DNA of 64,000 nucleotides from Candidatus Stramentimicrobium fermentans (GTDB lineage Bacteria > Atribacterota > Phoenicimicrobiia > Phoenicimicrobiales > Stramentimicrobiaceae). Each line of letters begins with the position of its first letter. Position 1 is the stretch's first letter. The stretch covers positions 22,832 through 86,831 of the forward strand of contig JAAYOB010000017.1 of NCBI GenBank assembly GCA_012520575.1, given 5' to 3'. Positions 16,012 to 25,066 of the stretch are shown in pieces. Position numbers and translations under genes: made by a program. Below the pieces are notes generated by a model that saw nothing but the letters and a program-made list of their open reading frames with translations, had not been told where the DNA came from and made no database searches.

Positions 16012-16776
16012 TTGATTCCTTTTGAAAGAAGAGAAAAGATATTAGCATTATTAAAAAAAGAAAAATTTTGTAAAATTAGTTATCTTAGTAAACGCCTGAA
16101 TGCATCTTACATGACAGTGCATAGAATGTTAAATGAGCTAGAGAGAGAAGGGCTTGTTAAGAAAGTGCATGGAGGGGTTAGGCTAAATGAATCTACTTCT
16201 GCAAAAATAATGTTTGAGTTACGCATGAATGTTAACTTGCCCCAAAAAAGAGAGATTGCAAAGAAAGCAATAGATTTTATAGAAGAAGATGATATTATTT
16301 TTTTAGATTCTTCTACCACTTGTTATGTATTAGCAAAAGAATTGTCTGCTCGTGACATAAATAATATAACGCTTGTTACAACTTCCCCATTTATTATACA
16401 TGAGCTTTCTGATTGTATAAATATGAATATAATTTCTACTGGAGGACAATTGGATACTAGAACTAAAGGCTTTGTAGGGCCATTGGCTATTAATACGCTG
16501 GACCAGGTACACATAAGCACAGCCTTTATTTCATCCGGAGCAATTAGTGTTGAACAAGGAATTAAAAGTTCATTCCCGTTTATAGTTGAGATAAGGAAAA
16601 GAGTAATTGAAAAAGCTAACAAGGTTATTTTTATTGGTGACAACTCAAAGTTTCATAATAACAGTCTGCTAACAATAGCACCGTTAAGTAAGATTGACTT
16701 AATAATAACAGATTCACAATTAGATCAAAAAATACTTAATTATTTTTTGGAAAAGGGTATTAAAATAATTAATTAG
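16012..16776 (+). CDS. DeoR-family transcriptional regulator
   Basis: About 254 residues. The TTG at 16012 was chosen because GGAG ends 6 bases before it; a TTG at 16000 would place that site inside the gene. The N-terminal winged helix (IPFERREKILALLKKE, then YLSKRLNASYMTVHRMLNEL) is the classical DeoR DNA-binding domain, and GLVKKVHGGVRL is its wing. The C-terminal part (KREIAKKAIDFIEEDDIIFLDSST onward) is the sugar-phosphate-isomerase-like sensor domain, whose ligands in this family are usually phosphorylated sugars or sugar acids. It lies between the enzyme half and the transport half of the island. The shared 15-mer suggests it represses both itself and the operon starting at 6427. A phosphorylated intermediate such as the kinase product would be a sensible inducer (inference). 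Confidence 0.88.
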   Translation: MIPFERREKILALLKKEKFCKISYLSKRLNASYMTVHRMLNELEREGLVKKVHGGVRLNESTSAKIMFELRMNVNLPQKREIAKKAIDFIEEDDIIFLDSSTTCYVLAKELSARDINNITLVTTSPFIIHELSDCINMNIISTGGQLDTRTKGFVGPLAINTLDQVHISTAFISSGAISVEQGIKSSFPFIVEIRKRVIEKANKVIFIGDNSKFHNNSLLTIAPLSKIDLIITDSQLDQKILNYFLEKGIKIIN

Positions 16777-16830
16777 AATAAATGAAGAGCATAATCGAGC
16801 AAGAAAATAGTAAATATGCAAGGAGGTGAA

Positions 16831-16914
16831 GTGTTTTTATATCTTCTACCTGACTGTGCCGGTAGTTATAGTAAAAAATTAGATTTAATAAAAGGAGAAA
16901 AAAGACATGAATAA
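16831..16914 (+). CDS. Possible leader peptide coupled to dctP
   Basis: A near-perfect AGGAGGTGA ribosome site (16821-16829) is followed by GTG at 16831 and an open frame of 27 codons. Its stop codon (912-914 in the 16 kb line) overlaps the dctP start in another frame, so ribosomes leaving it could restart at dctP. The peptide has no recognisable family. It may be a translational-coupling device or simply chance; the spacing of only 4 bases between GGAGG and GTG is short. Confidence 0.35.
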   Translation: MFLYLLPDCAGSYSKKLDLIKGEKRHE

Positions 16915-17902
16915 AAAATTTAGATTAGTAATGTTAGGATTAGTACTTGCAATTTTCGCATTAACGATGTCAGCATTTGGAGCTCCGAAAGTAATGAAAA
17001 TTGGTCATGAAATGAACCCCGAACACCCCGAACATCAAGCATTACTAAAATTCGAAGAATTGTTTGAAGAAAGAACTAATGGAGAATTTGATGTACAGAT
17101 ATTCCCATCTAATCAATTGGGAAGTTTTTTTGTACAGATTCAAAATATGAAGCAGAATATTCAGCAAGGACACTTAAATGGTTTAGGCTGGCCGGGACAT
17201 TTTGTTCCAGAATTTTTCTTATTTAATACCGCCTTTGCCTTCAAAAATTTTGATGAATATGCGAAAGCAATCAATTCCCCGGTAGGTCTGGAAATTAGAC
17301 AGAAATTGATTGATGAGCATGGGATAAGATTAGTGTCTGTGTCTGAATGGAGAAGAGGTGTTAGAAACCTTTTATGCAAGCATCCGATAAATTCAGTTGA
17401 TGAGGTGGTAGGTTTAAAGATAAGAGTTCCTGAAACTCCTTCTTATATTGAATCTTGGAAAGCATTAGGTGCATCCCCAACCCCAGTTGCTTTTGGAGAA
17501 GTGTATCTTGCCCTACAACAGGGTGTTGTTGATGCAATGGAATGCCCTTTAGATCTGATATATTCTCAGAAATTCTATGAACCTGCTAAATACATTTCTC
17601 TTACCGGGCACCTACCTGAATTAGTTGCCTTAGGTGTAACGGAAAAATTTTATCAAAGTTTAACTGATGAACAAAAGGTAATTCTCGAAGAATGTGTTAC
17701 AGAAGCCGGCATCTACAATCGTGAAATAGTAGCAAACAGCGAAGCAGATATAAAAGCAAAGATGGCAGAAGCTGGTGTTAAATATATCGAAGTTGATCAG
17801 AATGCTTTTTGGGAAAAAGGTAAGAATGCAGCATACAATTTAGAAGAGCTGGAAATTTGGCCAAAAGGTTTCTACGATAGAATTGCCGAATCAATAAAAT
17901 AA
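16907..17902 (+). CDS. dctP: TRAP transporter substrate-binding protein (DctP/TAXI-like DctP type)
   Basis: A 331-residue periplasmic or lipid-anchored solute-binding protein. It has a Sec signal peptide (about residues 1-25, ending AFGAP-like). The conserved Arg in GLKIRVPETP normally salt-bridges the carboxylate of the ligand, and FGEVYLALQQGVVDAMECP is the diagnostic DctP motif. The start ATG follows AAGGAG. With DctQ and DctM downstream it forms a full sodium-driven TRAP importer. A 13-base perfect hairpin follows the gene. The ligand is most likely an organic or sugar acid, consistent with the island's enzymes. Confidence 0.92.
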   Translation: MNKKFRLVMLGLVLAIFALTMSAFGAPKVMKIGHEMNPEHPEHQALLKFEELFEERTNGEFDVQIFPSNQLGSFFVQIQNMKQNIQQGHLNGLGWPGHFVPEFFLFNTAFAFKNFDEYAKAINSPVGLEIRQKLIDEHGIRLVSVSEWRRGVRNLLCKHPINSVDEVVGLKIRVPETPSYIESWKALGASPTPVAFGEVYLALQQGVVDAMECPLDLIYSQKFYEPAKYISLTGHLPELVALGVTEKFYQSLTDEQKVILEECVTEAGIYNREIVANSEADIKAKMAEAGVKYIEVDQNAFWEKGKNAAYNLEELEIWPKGFYDRIAESIK

Positions 17903-17948
17903 TTAAATTACTTTATGACTGAAACACCTAAAACAATGCAATAAAAAC

Positions 17949-17983
17949 AAAGCAGGCAGTTTTTGCAACTAACTGCCTGCTTT
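17949..17983 (+). other. Perfect stem-loop between dctP and dctQ
   Basis: AAAGCAGGCAGTT and its exact complement form a 13-base stem around a 9-base loop. Only three T residues follow, so full termination is doubtful. In transport operons, such a hairpin behind the binding-protein gene usually protects its mRNA or lowers read-through, giving more binding protein than permease. Confidence 0.7.
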
Positions 17984-18082
17984 AAAAATACAATATACCT
18001 AAGTCAGTCAAATGTAATAATTGCTGGTATTGGACTAATACAATTATTTGGTTATAACATAATCATAATGGGGGTGATGTTT

Positions 18083-18568
18083 GTGGAATTACTAAGACAT
18101 AAATTAAATAGAACAGTTGTAATAATTGCTCAAATAATTCTTGTAGTTATGGTATTCACAGTGTTTTCCCAAGTAATAATGCGCTATATTTTTCAGAAAC
18201 CGTTAATGTGGAGTGAAGAATTATCTAGATATCTGTATGCATACTTATGTTTTTTTGGAATCTCAATATCAACATATGAAAAAACACACTTAGATGTTAC
18301 CTTTTTAGTTAAAAAATTTCCTAAAACTATACAGCATTATTTAAAGATATTTTCAATGTTGCTAATGTTATTGATTTTTATTATCGTATCTCGAAATGCT
18401 TTATTACTTCCAAAAGTAGGAGGCACTATTAGAGCATATAGTCTTGGGATACCATTTTGGGTGTTAAGTATATCAATGGTTCCAGGGTTTATTATATCTT
18501 CAATATATATTATTACTTATCTATATGAAAGCATCATTAATCGGGGTCAGAAAGGGTTAGAAATATGA
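18083..18568 (+). CDS. dctQ: TRAP transporter small permease
   Basis: About 162 residues with four predicted membrane segments, the usual DctQ architecture. I chose the GTG at 18083 because GGGGGTGAT, one mismatch from the ideal site, ends 4 bases before it; ATGs at 18068 and 18077 are also possible. WSEELSRYLYAYLCFFG is the conserved DctQ motif of the second and third helices. Its stop overlaps the dctM start by four bases (ATGA), so the two are coupled. An upstream in-frame TTG would lie in the hairpin loop and is rejected as start. Confidence 0.88.
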   Translation: MELLRHKLNRTVVIIAQIILVVMVFTVFSQVIMRYIFQKPLMWSEELSRYLYAYLCFFGISISTYEKTHLDVTFLVKKFPKTIQHYLKIFSMLLMLLIFIIVSRNALLLPKVGGTIRAYSLGIPFWVLSISMVPGFIISSIYIITYLYESIINRGQKGLEI

Positions 18569-19842
18569 GTGGAACAGTTCTTATAATATGTTTTCTTTTA
18601 TTGATGTTAGTAGGTGTGCCTATTGGGTTTAGTATGGGGGCTACTTGTTTACTTTTTTTTGCTTTTAGTGATATTCCTTTTACAGCGATACCGCAAATTA
18701 TGGTAAGTCTCTTTGAAAATTTTCCTTTTTTAGCGATTCCGTTTTTCGCTTTGGCGGGTCAACTAATGAATACAGGGGGGGTCACTGACAGAATATTTGG
18801 CTTTGCTAAGACTCTGGTAGGTCATATACCCGGTGGTTTGGGCCATGCTAATGTTGTAGCAAGTATGATTTTTGCGGGGATGAGTGGTTCTGCCGTTGCA
18901 GACAGTGCAGGGTTAGGAGTCATAGAAATAAAAGCTATGGTTGAAGATGGATATGATAGAGACTTCTCAGCCGCTGTTACTGCCTCTTCTTCAACCATTG
19001 GCCCCATTATACCTCCCAGCATTCCTTTTATTCTTTATGGGGCTATGGCGAATGTTTCAGTTGGTGCACTTTTTATTGCTGGTGCAATACCAGGAATATT
19101 AATGGGATTAGGCTTAATGGTAGGTGTATACTTAATTGCTATAAAGAAAAATTATAAAGTATATAAAAAGGCCACGCTGAAAGAGTTATGGAATGATTTT
19201 AAAGACGCTTTTTTATCACTACTAACTCCGGTTATTATTATGGGCGGCATAATATTGGGTATAGCAACCCCGACAGAAGCTGCGGTTATTGCCGTGGTAT
19301 ACGCCTTTATACTACAGACCTTTATATACAATCAATTTACTTTTAAAGGTTTGCTTGAAAGTTTGGAAAATGTGGCTAAAAGTATAGGCATGATTGCTTT
19401 TCTAAGTTGTACTGCATACTTATTCGGGTGGGTTCTCAGTTATGAGATGATACCGCAGCAATTTACTAATCTGATTTTATCCGTAACTTCTAATAAATAT
19501 ATAGTGTTATTAATCATTAATTTATTGTTACTTTTAGTTGGATGTTTTATGGATACTACCGCAGCCATTGTTGTTTTAGTACCAGTTCTCTTACCAGTAA
19601 TAGATCTTTTTGGAATAAACAGGGTCCATTTTGGTGTATTGTTGACTATAAATTTAATGATTGGTCTTCTTACTCCTCCCGTTGGTATGTGTGCATATTT
19701 AGTTGCAGACATAGCGAAAGTATCTTTTGAACAAGTAGTAAAAGCTTGCGTGCCTTTCATAATCATATTAATAGTAGTATTAATGTTAGTTACCTATTTC
19801 CCCCAAATTACTCTATTTCTACCGAATTTATTACTAAAATAA
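18565..19842 (+). CDS. dctM: TRAP transporter large permease
   Basis: A 425-residue membrane protein with about 11-12 hydrophobic segments, the ion-coupled transport subunit. Conserved TRAP features include PFFALAGQLMNTGGVTDRI, the GMSGSAVADSAGLG hairpin, and ITLAVAT-like and GLLTPPVGMCAYL segments. It completes the DctPQM set. It is followed after 121 bases by a second, unrelated importer of the TTT type. Confidence 0.92.
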   Translation: MSGTVLIICFLLLMLVGVPIGFSMGATCLLFFAFSDIPFTAIPQIMVSLFENFPFLAIPFFALAGQLMNTGGVTDRIFGFAKTLVGHIPGGLGHANVVASMIFAGMSGSAVADSAGLGVIEIKAMVEDGYDRDFSAAVTASSSTIGPIIPPSIPFILYGAMANVSVGALFIAGAIPGILMGLGLMVGVYLIAIKKNYKVYKKATLKELWNDFKDAFLSLLTPVIIMGGIILGIATPTEAAVIAVVYAFILQTFIYNQFTFKGLLESLENVAKSIGMIAFLSCTAYLFGWVLSYEMIPQQFTNLILSVTSNKYIVLLIINLLLLLVGCFMDTTAAIVVLVPVLLPVIDLFGINRVHFGVLLTINLMIGLLTPPVGMCAYLVADIAKVSFEQVVKACVPFIIILIVVLMLVTYFPQITLFLPNLLLK

Positions 19843-19963
19843 AAGCAACTCAGAAAACTTTGAACGAAAAGATATTGAAGGTAGTGGTAGGTCAGCATGT
19901 GATGCAAAGTGGTAGGATTAATAAATATTTAATTACATTCTATTCGAAATAAGGAGTCGTATT

Positions 19964-20929
19964 ATGAAAAAAATTTCAAGAAAAATAGTAATGTTTACCG
20001 CGTTTGCAATTCTGATTTCATCTGTAGGAGTTTTTGCTAATGATTATCCCGATAAACCAATAGAGATGGTCGTACCTTACGCACCGGGAGGCCGTAGCGA
20101 TATCGCCGCAAGAATCCTGGGTAAATATTTTCCAAAATATTTAGATCAGCCCACAGTAATAGTCAATATTGCTGGAGCTTCGGGAACTGTGGGATCTCAA
20201 AATGTTTTAGAATCAAGGCCGGATGGGTATAGATTACTTAACCATCACGAATCCATGTTGTCAAGCTTTGAAACTGGTCTTGTTAATTTTACCTGGAATG
20301 ACTTTACTGTAATTTGTACCACAGTGGCTACTGACAATGTTGTTGTTGCTATGCCCGATGCACCCTATAGTAACTGGCAAGAATTAAAGGAGTATTCACA
20401 GAAAAATCCGAATGCTTTAACCATGGGTGTCTCAGTTGGGTCAAATGCACATTTAGCTGGAATTGTAATGAATAAGGATGCTGGTGGCACATTAGATATT
20501 GCTCTTGGTGGCGGAGGAGATACCGATAGAATTACTAAGCTGCTAGGGGGCCATTTGGATCTTACCACGGCGAGTGTCCCTTCTGTGATGGGCTTCATTG
20601 AAGCGGGCCAACTCAAACCAATAGTATTGCAGTCAAGAGATAAAAGTAAATTTTTACCAAATGTTCAAACATGGGAAGAAGCAAATCTAAAAGGGAATTT
20701 CGGCTATTATCAGGTCATATATGCACCACCCGGAACCCCAGACAATGTTGTGAGAATAATATCTGAAGCGATCAAAGAAATTAGTAGCAACTCTGAATAT
20801 ATAGAAGAAATTGAAAAAAATGGCATTGAAGTAACATATCTAGATACAAAAGAATCTATAGAATTCTTAAAACAAGAAGAAGATTATTTTAGACCTTTAT
20901 TCGAAGAAGCAGGTTTAGTGAAAAAGTAA
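19964..20929 (+). CDS. tctC: Tripartite tricarboxylate transporter substrate-binding protein
   Basis: A 321-residue Bug/TctC-type solute-binding protein with an N-terminal signal peptide (cleavage probably after AFA-like VFA, about residue 25). YPDKPIEMVVPYAPGGRSD is the diagnostic first strand and ligand loop; most members have PGGG-T-D where this has PGGRSD. Ligand carboxylates in this family are bound through main-chain loops and water, so specificity is hard to predict. A 15-base perfect hairpin follows the gene, then tctB and tctA. Start ATG follows AAGGAG. Confidence 0.9.
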   Translation: MKKISRKIVMFTAFAILISSVGVFANDYPDKPIEMVVPYAPGGRSDIAARILGKYFPKYLDQPTVIVNIAGASGTVGSQNVLESRPDGYRLLNHHESMLSSFETGLVNFTWNDFTVICTTVATDNVVVAMPDAPYSNWQELKEYSQKNPNALTMGVSVGSNAHLAGIVMNKDAGGTLDIALGGGGDTDRITKLLGGHLDLTTASVPSVMGFIEAGQLKPIVLQSRDKSKFLPNVQTWEEANLKGNFGYYQVIYAPPGTPDNVVRIISEAIKEISSNSEYIEEIEKNGIEVTYLDTKESIEFLKQEEDYFRPLFEEAGLVKK

Positions 20930-20961
20930 GCACACTAAATTTAAAGCATAATTATTTAAAT

Positions 20962-21001
20962 GGTATTTGAGAAGGAGTTTATATTGTCCTTCTCAAATAC
21001 C
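20962..21001 (+). other. Perfect stem-loop between tctC and tctB
   Basis: GGTATTTGAGAAGGA and its exact complement form a 15-base stem with a 10-base loop. No T-run follows. It occupies the same place as the hairpin behind dctP, so I read it as an mRNA-stabilising or attenuating element that favours the binding protein. Confidence 0.7.
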
Positions 21002-21149
21002 CTGAACAAAAGAAGCAAATAATCGGGCCACAGTTAAAAGCTGCGGACAGTAGTATAAAAAAGCATTTCAAAGATCATATGTATATTCTTACAATACTTT
21101 TACGAAGGATATTAAAAATAGATATATCGAAACAATAGGGAGAGGAAAA

Positions 21150-21620
21150 TTGAAATTAACAAAGGATTCAGTAATCGGGTTAATTGGAATGTTAGTTGGT
21201 TCAATATTATTTTTAAGTACCCAACGAATTAGAGATTGGCATTTAGATAGATTGGGAACTTCATTTTTCCCCAAAGTTTCCGCTATTTTAATAGTATTAT
21301 GTAGTTTGATGATTTTATTATCCAGTTTAAAGAAGAACACTCTTATTACTGCAAGTGATAGGGAAAATAGCTTATCTGTGAAAATAGAGTTAGGCTTTTA
21401 TAGTTATGTTTTCATTTTTATTTCGCTAATATTATATGTAATAGTTCTTCCTATATTAGGTTTTGTTATTTCAAGTACTATGTTAATGTTATTCATTTAT
21501 TTATTCATCGTTAAAGAAATTTCTATGCAGAACTTATTAAGTGGATTGGGATTTTCAGTGTTAAGTACATTCATACTATGGTATCTTTTTACTAAACAAC
21601 TTTATGTAATTTTACCTTAA
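21150..21620 (+). CDS. tctB: Tripartite tricarboxylate transporter small membrane subunit
   Basis: A 156-residue protein with four hydrophobic helices, matching the TctB layout (first helix VIGLIGMLVGSILFLST, then a DRLGTSFFPKVSAILIV segment typical of TctB). It starts at TTG after GGGAGAGG. It pairs with TctA as the membrane part of the TTT importer. It has no catalytic motif; assignment rests on topology, the first-loop motif and position between tctC and tctA. Confidence 0.85.
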   Translation: MKLTKDSVIGLIGMLVGSILFLSTQRIRDWHLDRLGTSFFPKVSAILIVLCSLMILLSSLKKNTLITASDRENSLSVKIELGFYSYVFIFISLILYVIVLPILGFVISSTMLMLFIYLFIVKEISMQNLLSGLGFSVLSTFILWYLFTKQLYVILP

Positions 21621-21655
21621 ATTAAAGAATATAATAAAATGCTGGAGATTTGTTT

Positions 21656-23182
21656 ATGGAAGCATCTTCTTTTAGTAATGTTATAAGCAGTTTTCAAATA
21701 GTACTATCTCCTATTTCACTTATTCTAGCAACTATAGGTGTATTTGGGGGGATGGTTTTTGGGGCAATGCCAGGTCTTACAGCAGTTATGGCTATTACTA
21801 TTGCCTTACCATTTACCTTTTTTATGAGCCCCAGTCATGCAATCATATTACTTATAGCAATTGATATTGGAGCTATTTCTGGAGGTTTTATCTCAGCTTG
21901 TTCATTAAATATGCCTGGCACTCCTTCCTCAGTCGCAACCACCTTTGATGGTTATCCAATGGGCCAAAAAGGTAAACTTGCGGAAGCTTTTGGAATTAGC
22001 ATTATTTCTTCAGGAACAGCTGGGTTAGTAAGTGGTGTCATTCTTATTTTTGCAGCACCTGTATTGGCAAAAATAGCTTTAAAGTTTGGTCCTTTCGAAT
22101 ATTTTTCACTAGGTATTTTCACATTTTTAGCCATATCTGGGTTAATGTCTGGGGACCTATGGAAAAACCTATTAGGTGTTGCAGTTGGATTGGTTATTGC
22201 TAGTATTGGTTCTGATCCCATTACAGGGCTTCATCGTTTTACTTTTAATATTAGTAATTTATCAGGGGGAATAGCTTTACTACCTTTTATGGTTGGAATC
22301 TTTGTTTTACCACAACTTATTGATGATATTACAAGTTTTTCTGATGTTATGATTCCCCAAAATGCGCATAATATTCAATTAAAACACATGTTGCCTGATT
22401 TAAAATTTTATAAAGATCAGGCTATAAACTACATACGTTCTTTCTTAATTGGAATTGGTATTGGTATTATGCCAGGGATAGGGGGGACTACTAGTAATGT
22501 CATCAGTTATGAAGTGGCTAGATCTTATTCTAAGTATCCGGAGAAGTTTGGTACAGGAATACCTGATGGTGTTGTTGCGAGTGAAACAGCTAATAATGCA
22601 TCAATTGGGGGAGCATTTATTACCTGGCTGGGATTAGGAATACCTGGTGATGCAGTAACTGCTATTTTATTAGGTGCTTTAATGATTCATGGCATACAGC
22701 CTGGTCCACTTCTTTTTAAAAATCACCCTGTTCTCGTGAATGTAATTTTTACAACTAATTTAATTAGTAATATTATTATGATTTTAATGGGATTTTTCCT
22801 AATCAAATGGTTCATTAAAATATTAGGTTTACATAAAAAGTTTCTTTTGCCCATTATTACAATATTTTGCATATTAGGTGCCTACTCTACAAATAATCGG
22901 ATTTTTGATATCTGGGTAGTAATATTCTTTGGCATATTTGGTTTTATATGGAAAAAATTAGGGCTTTCCTTAGTGCCGGTTTTGATTGCCTATATTCTTC
23001 AGCCAATTGTTGAAAAAGGAATAAGAGAGGGAATATCTATCAGCAAGGGCAGCTTTTTACCATTAGTTAGTAGACCAATCTCTCTAACATTACTTATTAT
23101 GGGCTTTTTATCGGTGTTGCTGGGAACTTATATGAAGCATAAAGTCAATGAGAGAAACAAGGATCAAGTACTTGATGATTAA
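21656..23182 (+). CDS. tctA: Tripartite tricarboxylate transporter large membrane subunit
   Basis: About 508 residues with roughly 11-12 hydrophobic helices. The family motifs GAMPGLTAVMAI (near residue 35), GISGGFIS-like GAISGGFISA, SACSLNMPGTPSS, and the second repeat GIGIGIMPGIGGTTSNVISYE are clear; they form the inverted-repeat transport core. The ATG at 21656 lies 8 bases after TGGAG and is preferred over the TTG two codons earlier. It ends the transport block. Confidence 0.92.
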   Translation: MEASSFSNVISSFQIVLSPISLILATIGVFGGMVFGAMPGLTAVMAITIALPFTFFMSPSHAIILLIAIDIGAISGGFISACSLNMPGTPSSVATTFDGYPMGQKGKLAEAFGISIISSGTAGLVSGVILIFAAPVLAKIALKFGPFEYFSLGIFTFLAISGLMSGDLWKNLLGVAVGLVIASIGSDPITGLHRFTFNISNLSGGIALLPFMVGIFVLPQLIDDITSFSDVMIPQNAHNIQLKHMLPDLKFYKDQAINYIRSFLIGIGIGIMPGIGGTTSNVISYEVARSYSKYPEKFGTGIPDGVVASETANNASIGGAFITWLGLGIPGDAVTAILLGALMIHGIQPGPLLFKNHPVLVNVIFTTNLISNIIMILMGFFLIKWFIKILGLHKKFLLPIITIFCILGAYSTNNRIFDIWVVIFFGIFGFIWKKLGLSLVPVLIAYILQPIVEKGIREGISISKGSFLPLVSRPISLTLLIMGFLSVLLGTYMKHKVNERNKDQVLDD

Positions 23183-23671
23183 TCAATAGTGAATTTCGAA
23201 ATTATACTATTAGACTGTTAATAGGTGGATCCTTATAAAGGGTCGTATAATAACGTTTTTTTAGAATATAATACTTTTTACTAAAGAGATTTGTTGTCAG
23301 GAGCAAAGCTATAGCTAACATATAAATAAAAATGTGAATTATGGAGAAAATTTGGCTAAGGGTTTGTTAATCTGCAAGCTGCGGGCTAAGAAATGTATGG
23401 AAATAAATAAACGTATTTTTTGATATGTTCAAAAAGAATCTCACATCAATCAATATGGCTTGTGTGACGGCTTAAACCCTCGCTCCAAAAAAATAGTAAT
23501 TTAAAATTACAATATTTAAAGGCAAAAACTGTCTTTTTAAAAGAAAATCCTAAACAATTAGCCCAATTACACATTACTAATAAATACGATTGGCTACAAA
23601 GATTGTTTAATTAAAGAAATACAAGTAATTTAGCGCTAAATATAACTTAATATATTTTCTAGGAGGATGTT
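23183..23671. other. Gene-free 490-base gap with a possible protein-tail relic
   Basis: No intact gene. A plus-strand frame from about 23480 to 23614 encodes KAKTVFLKENPKQLAQLHIT and ends YDWLQRLFN-stop; it reads like the tail of a lost protein, which I cannot place. Otherwise AT-rich. A good ribosome site (AGGAGG, 23661-23666) marks the next gene. No clear promoter was found. Confidence 0.3.
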
Positions 23672-24910
23672 TTGTTAAATAATATCAAGTCTGTAAGAGG
23701 TTTAGAAATTATTATTAGCCCAGGTATTCCCACTATAAAAGCAGTTGTTGAAACAGAAGGTAACCATAAAGGAGTCGCCACAATTCCTATAGGGACATCT
23801 CGGGGGAAGTACGAAGCTAACTATTTATACGACAATGAAGCAAGATTTAATGGTAAGGGTATGAGGAAGGCAGTAAAAAATATCAATGATGTTATTTCAA
23901 AGAGATTAAGAGGTGTAGAAGTATCCAATCAAAGAACTATCGATGAAATAATGCTTGAGCTTGATGGAACTGAAGATAAATCTAAGTTAGGAGCTAATGC
24001 AATACTTGCAGTTTCTCTCGCTGCTGCAAGGGCAGGGGCAGAAACTGCAGGCCTACCACTATTTCGCTATTTAGGTGGATTGTATGCCTATAGAATTCCG
24101 GATATTTCAACTACTGTGATTGCAGGAAGTAAATTTTCTCCATCACAAATAGATTTTGAGGATTATACTTATGTATTTTCCGGTTTCAGTTCGATAATGG
24201 ATTCTATAGAAGCCCTCGCTAAAGTGTTTGGAAAACTTGAAGAAAATATTAGAAAAAAATATGGACCAATCCCATCAGTAGTCGGGGGAGCACTTGCACC
24301 ACCATTAAAGAGTAACGAAGAAGCCCTAGATTATATGATGGAGAGCGTATCTTTTTTTAACCTTGAAAAGCATATAGGAATAGGAATCGATATAGTTGGT
24401 GAGGAACTCTGCTCATCCCAGCCATTCACCTATTCTGTTAATGGGGGAAATTTATCAAAAGAGGAATATATAGAATACCTTAAGAATTTGACTAAGATAT
24501 ATCCAATTGTTTTCTTAGAAGACCCTTTTGGAGAGGATGATTTTGAGGGGTTTTCTCAACTAACTAATCAAATAGGAGATAGAATAAATATTGTTGGAGA
24601 TGATCTGTTTGTAACAAATTATAGAAGAATTGAGGAAGGTATTAAAAAAACTGCGGGGAATGCAATTATTTTTAAAATTAATCAAGCTGGTACTCTGACT
24701 GAAGCCCTTGAAGCTGCCCGGATAGCTAAGGAAAATAATTTTAAAATTATTGCTTCTGGCCGTTCAAGTGATTCTAATGATGATTTTGTATCCGACATAG
24801 CCGTAGCGCTTTCTGCCAATATAATGAAAAGTGGACCACTTGTCAGTGGCGAGAGAATTTCAAAATTTAATAGATTGATTGAAATCGAGGAAATTATTAA
24901 TAAAACCTAA
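23672..24910 (+). CDS. Enolase paralogue, non-canonical (copy 2)
   Basis: 412 residues, collinear with enolase. The TTG start is 5 bases after AGGAGG. Kept: metal ligands Asp240 (GIDIVG), Glu283 (FLEDPF) and Asp310 (VGDDLFVTN), Lys335 (FKINQAGT), Arg364-Ser365. Changed: the GDEGGYAP loop is VVGGALAPP (catalytic Glu lost), the NGGEHADN loop is IAGSKFSPS (His lost), the QEFM Glu context is FEDYT, and SHRSGET is SGRSSDS. It shares with copy 1 the GTS-x-GKYEA variant of the flexible GASTG loop. The two copies are clearly different proteins (many substitutions) and may handle different isomers or form a hetero-oligomer. It opens the third block of the island with the mandelate-racemase-type and LarA genes. 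Confidence 0.85.
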   Translation: MLNNIKSVRGLEIIISPGIPTIKAVVETEGNHKGVATIPIGTSRGKYEANYLYDNEARFNGKGMRKAVKNINDVISKRLRGVEVSNQRTIDEIMLELDGTEDKSKLGANAILAVSLAAARAGAETAGLPLFRYLGGLYAYRIPDISTTVIAGSKFSPSQIDFEDYTYVFSGFSSIMDSIEALAKVFGKLEENIRKKYGPIPSVVGGALAPPLKSNEEALDYMMESVSFFNLEKHIGIGIDIVGEELCSSQPFTYSVNGGNLSKEEYIEYLKNLTKIYPIVFLEDPFGEDDFEGFSQLTNQIGDRINIVGDDLFVTNYRRIEEGIKKTAGNAIIFKINQAGTLTEALEAARIAKENNFKIIASGRSSDSNDDFVSDIAVALSANIMKSGPLVSGERISKFNRLIEIEEIINKT

Positions 24911-25066
24911 AAACACACATAATATATTATATTTATATTATTAAATTTACAAAACGAAATTTTCTATCATAAAAAACTAAAGAAAATTGAAATTTTATAT
25001 ATTTTAAAATTTCTAACCAAATAAAGACAAAATTATTTTTAAAGTCAGGGGAAGGAGGTATTAGTA

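Noticed and set aside
17963-18082. Longer N-terminus for DctQ starting at TTG 17963
   Set aside because: That start lies in the loop of the stem-loop and adds 40 residues without family similarity; a better ribosome site precedes 18083.
19542-19730. Small overlapping frame within dctM
   Set aside because: It is an overlapping shadow of the dctM gene without its own ribosome site.
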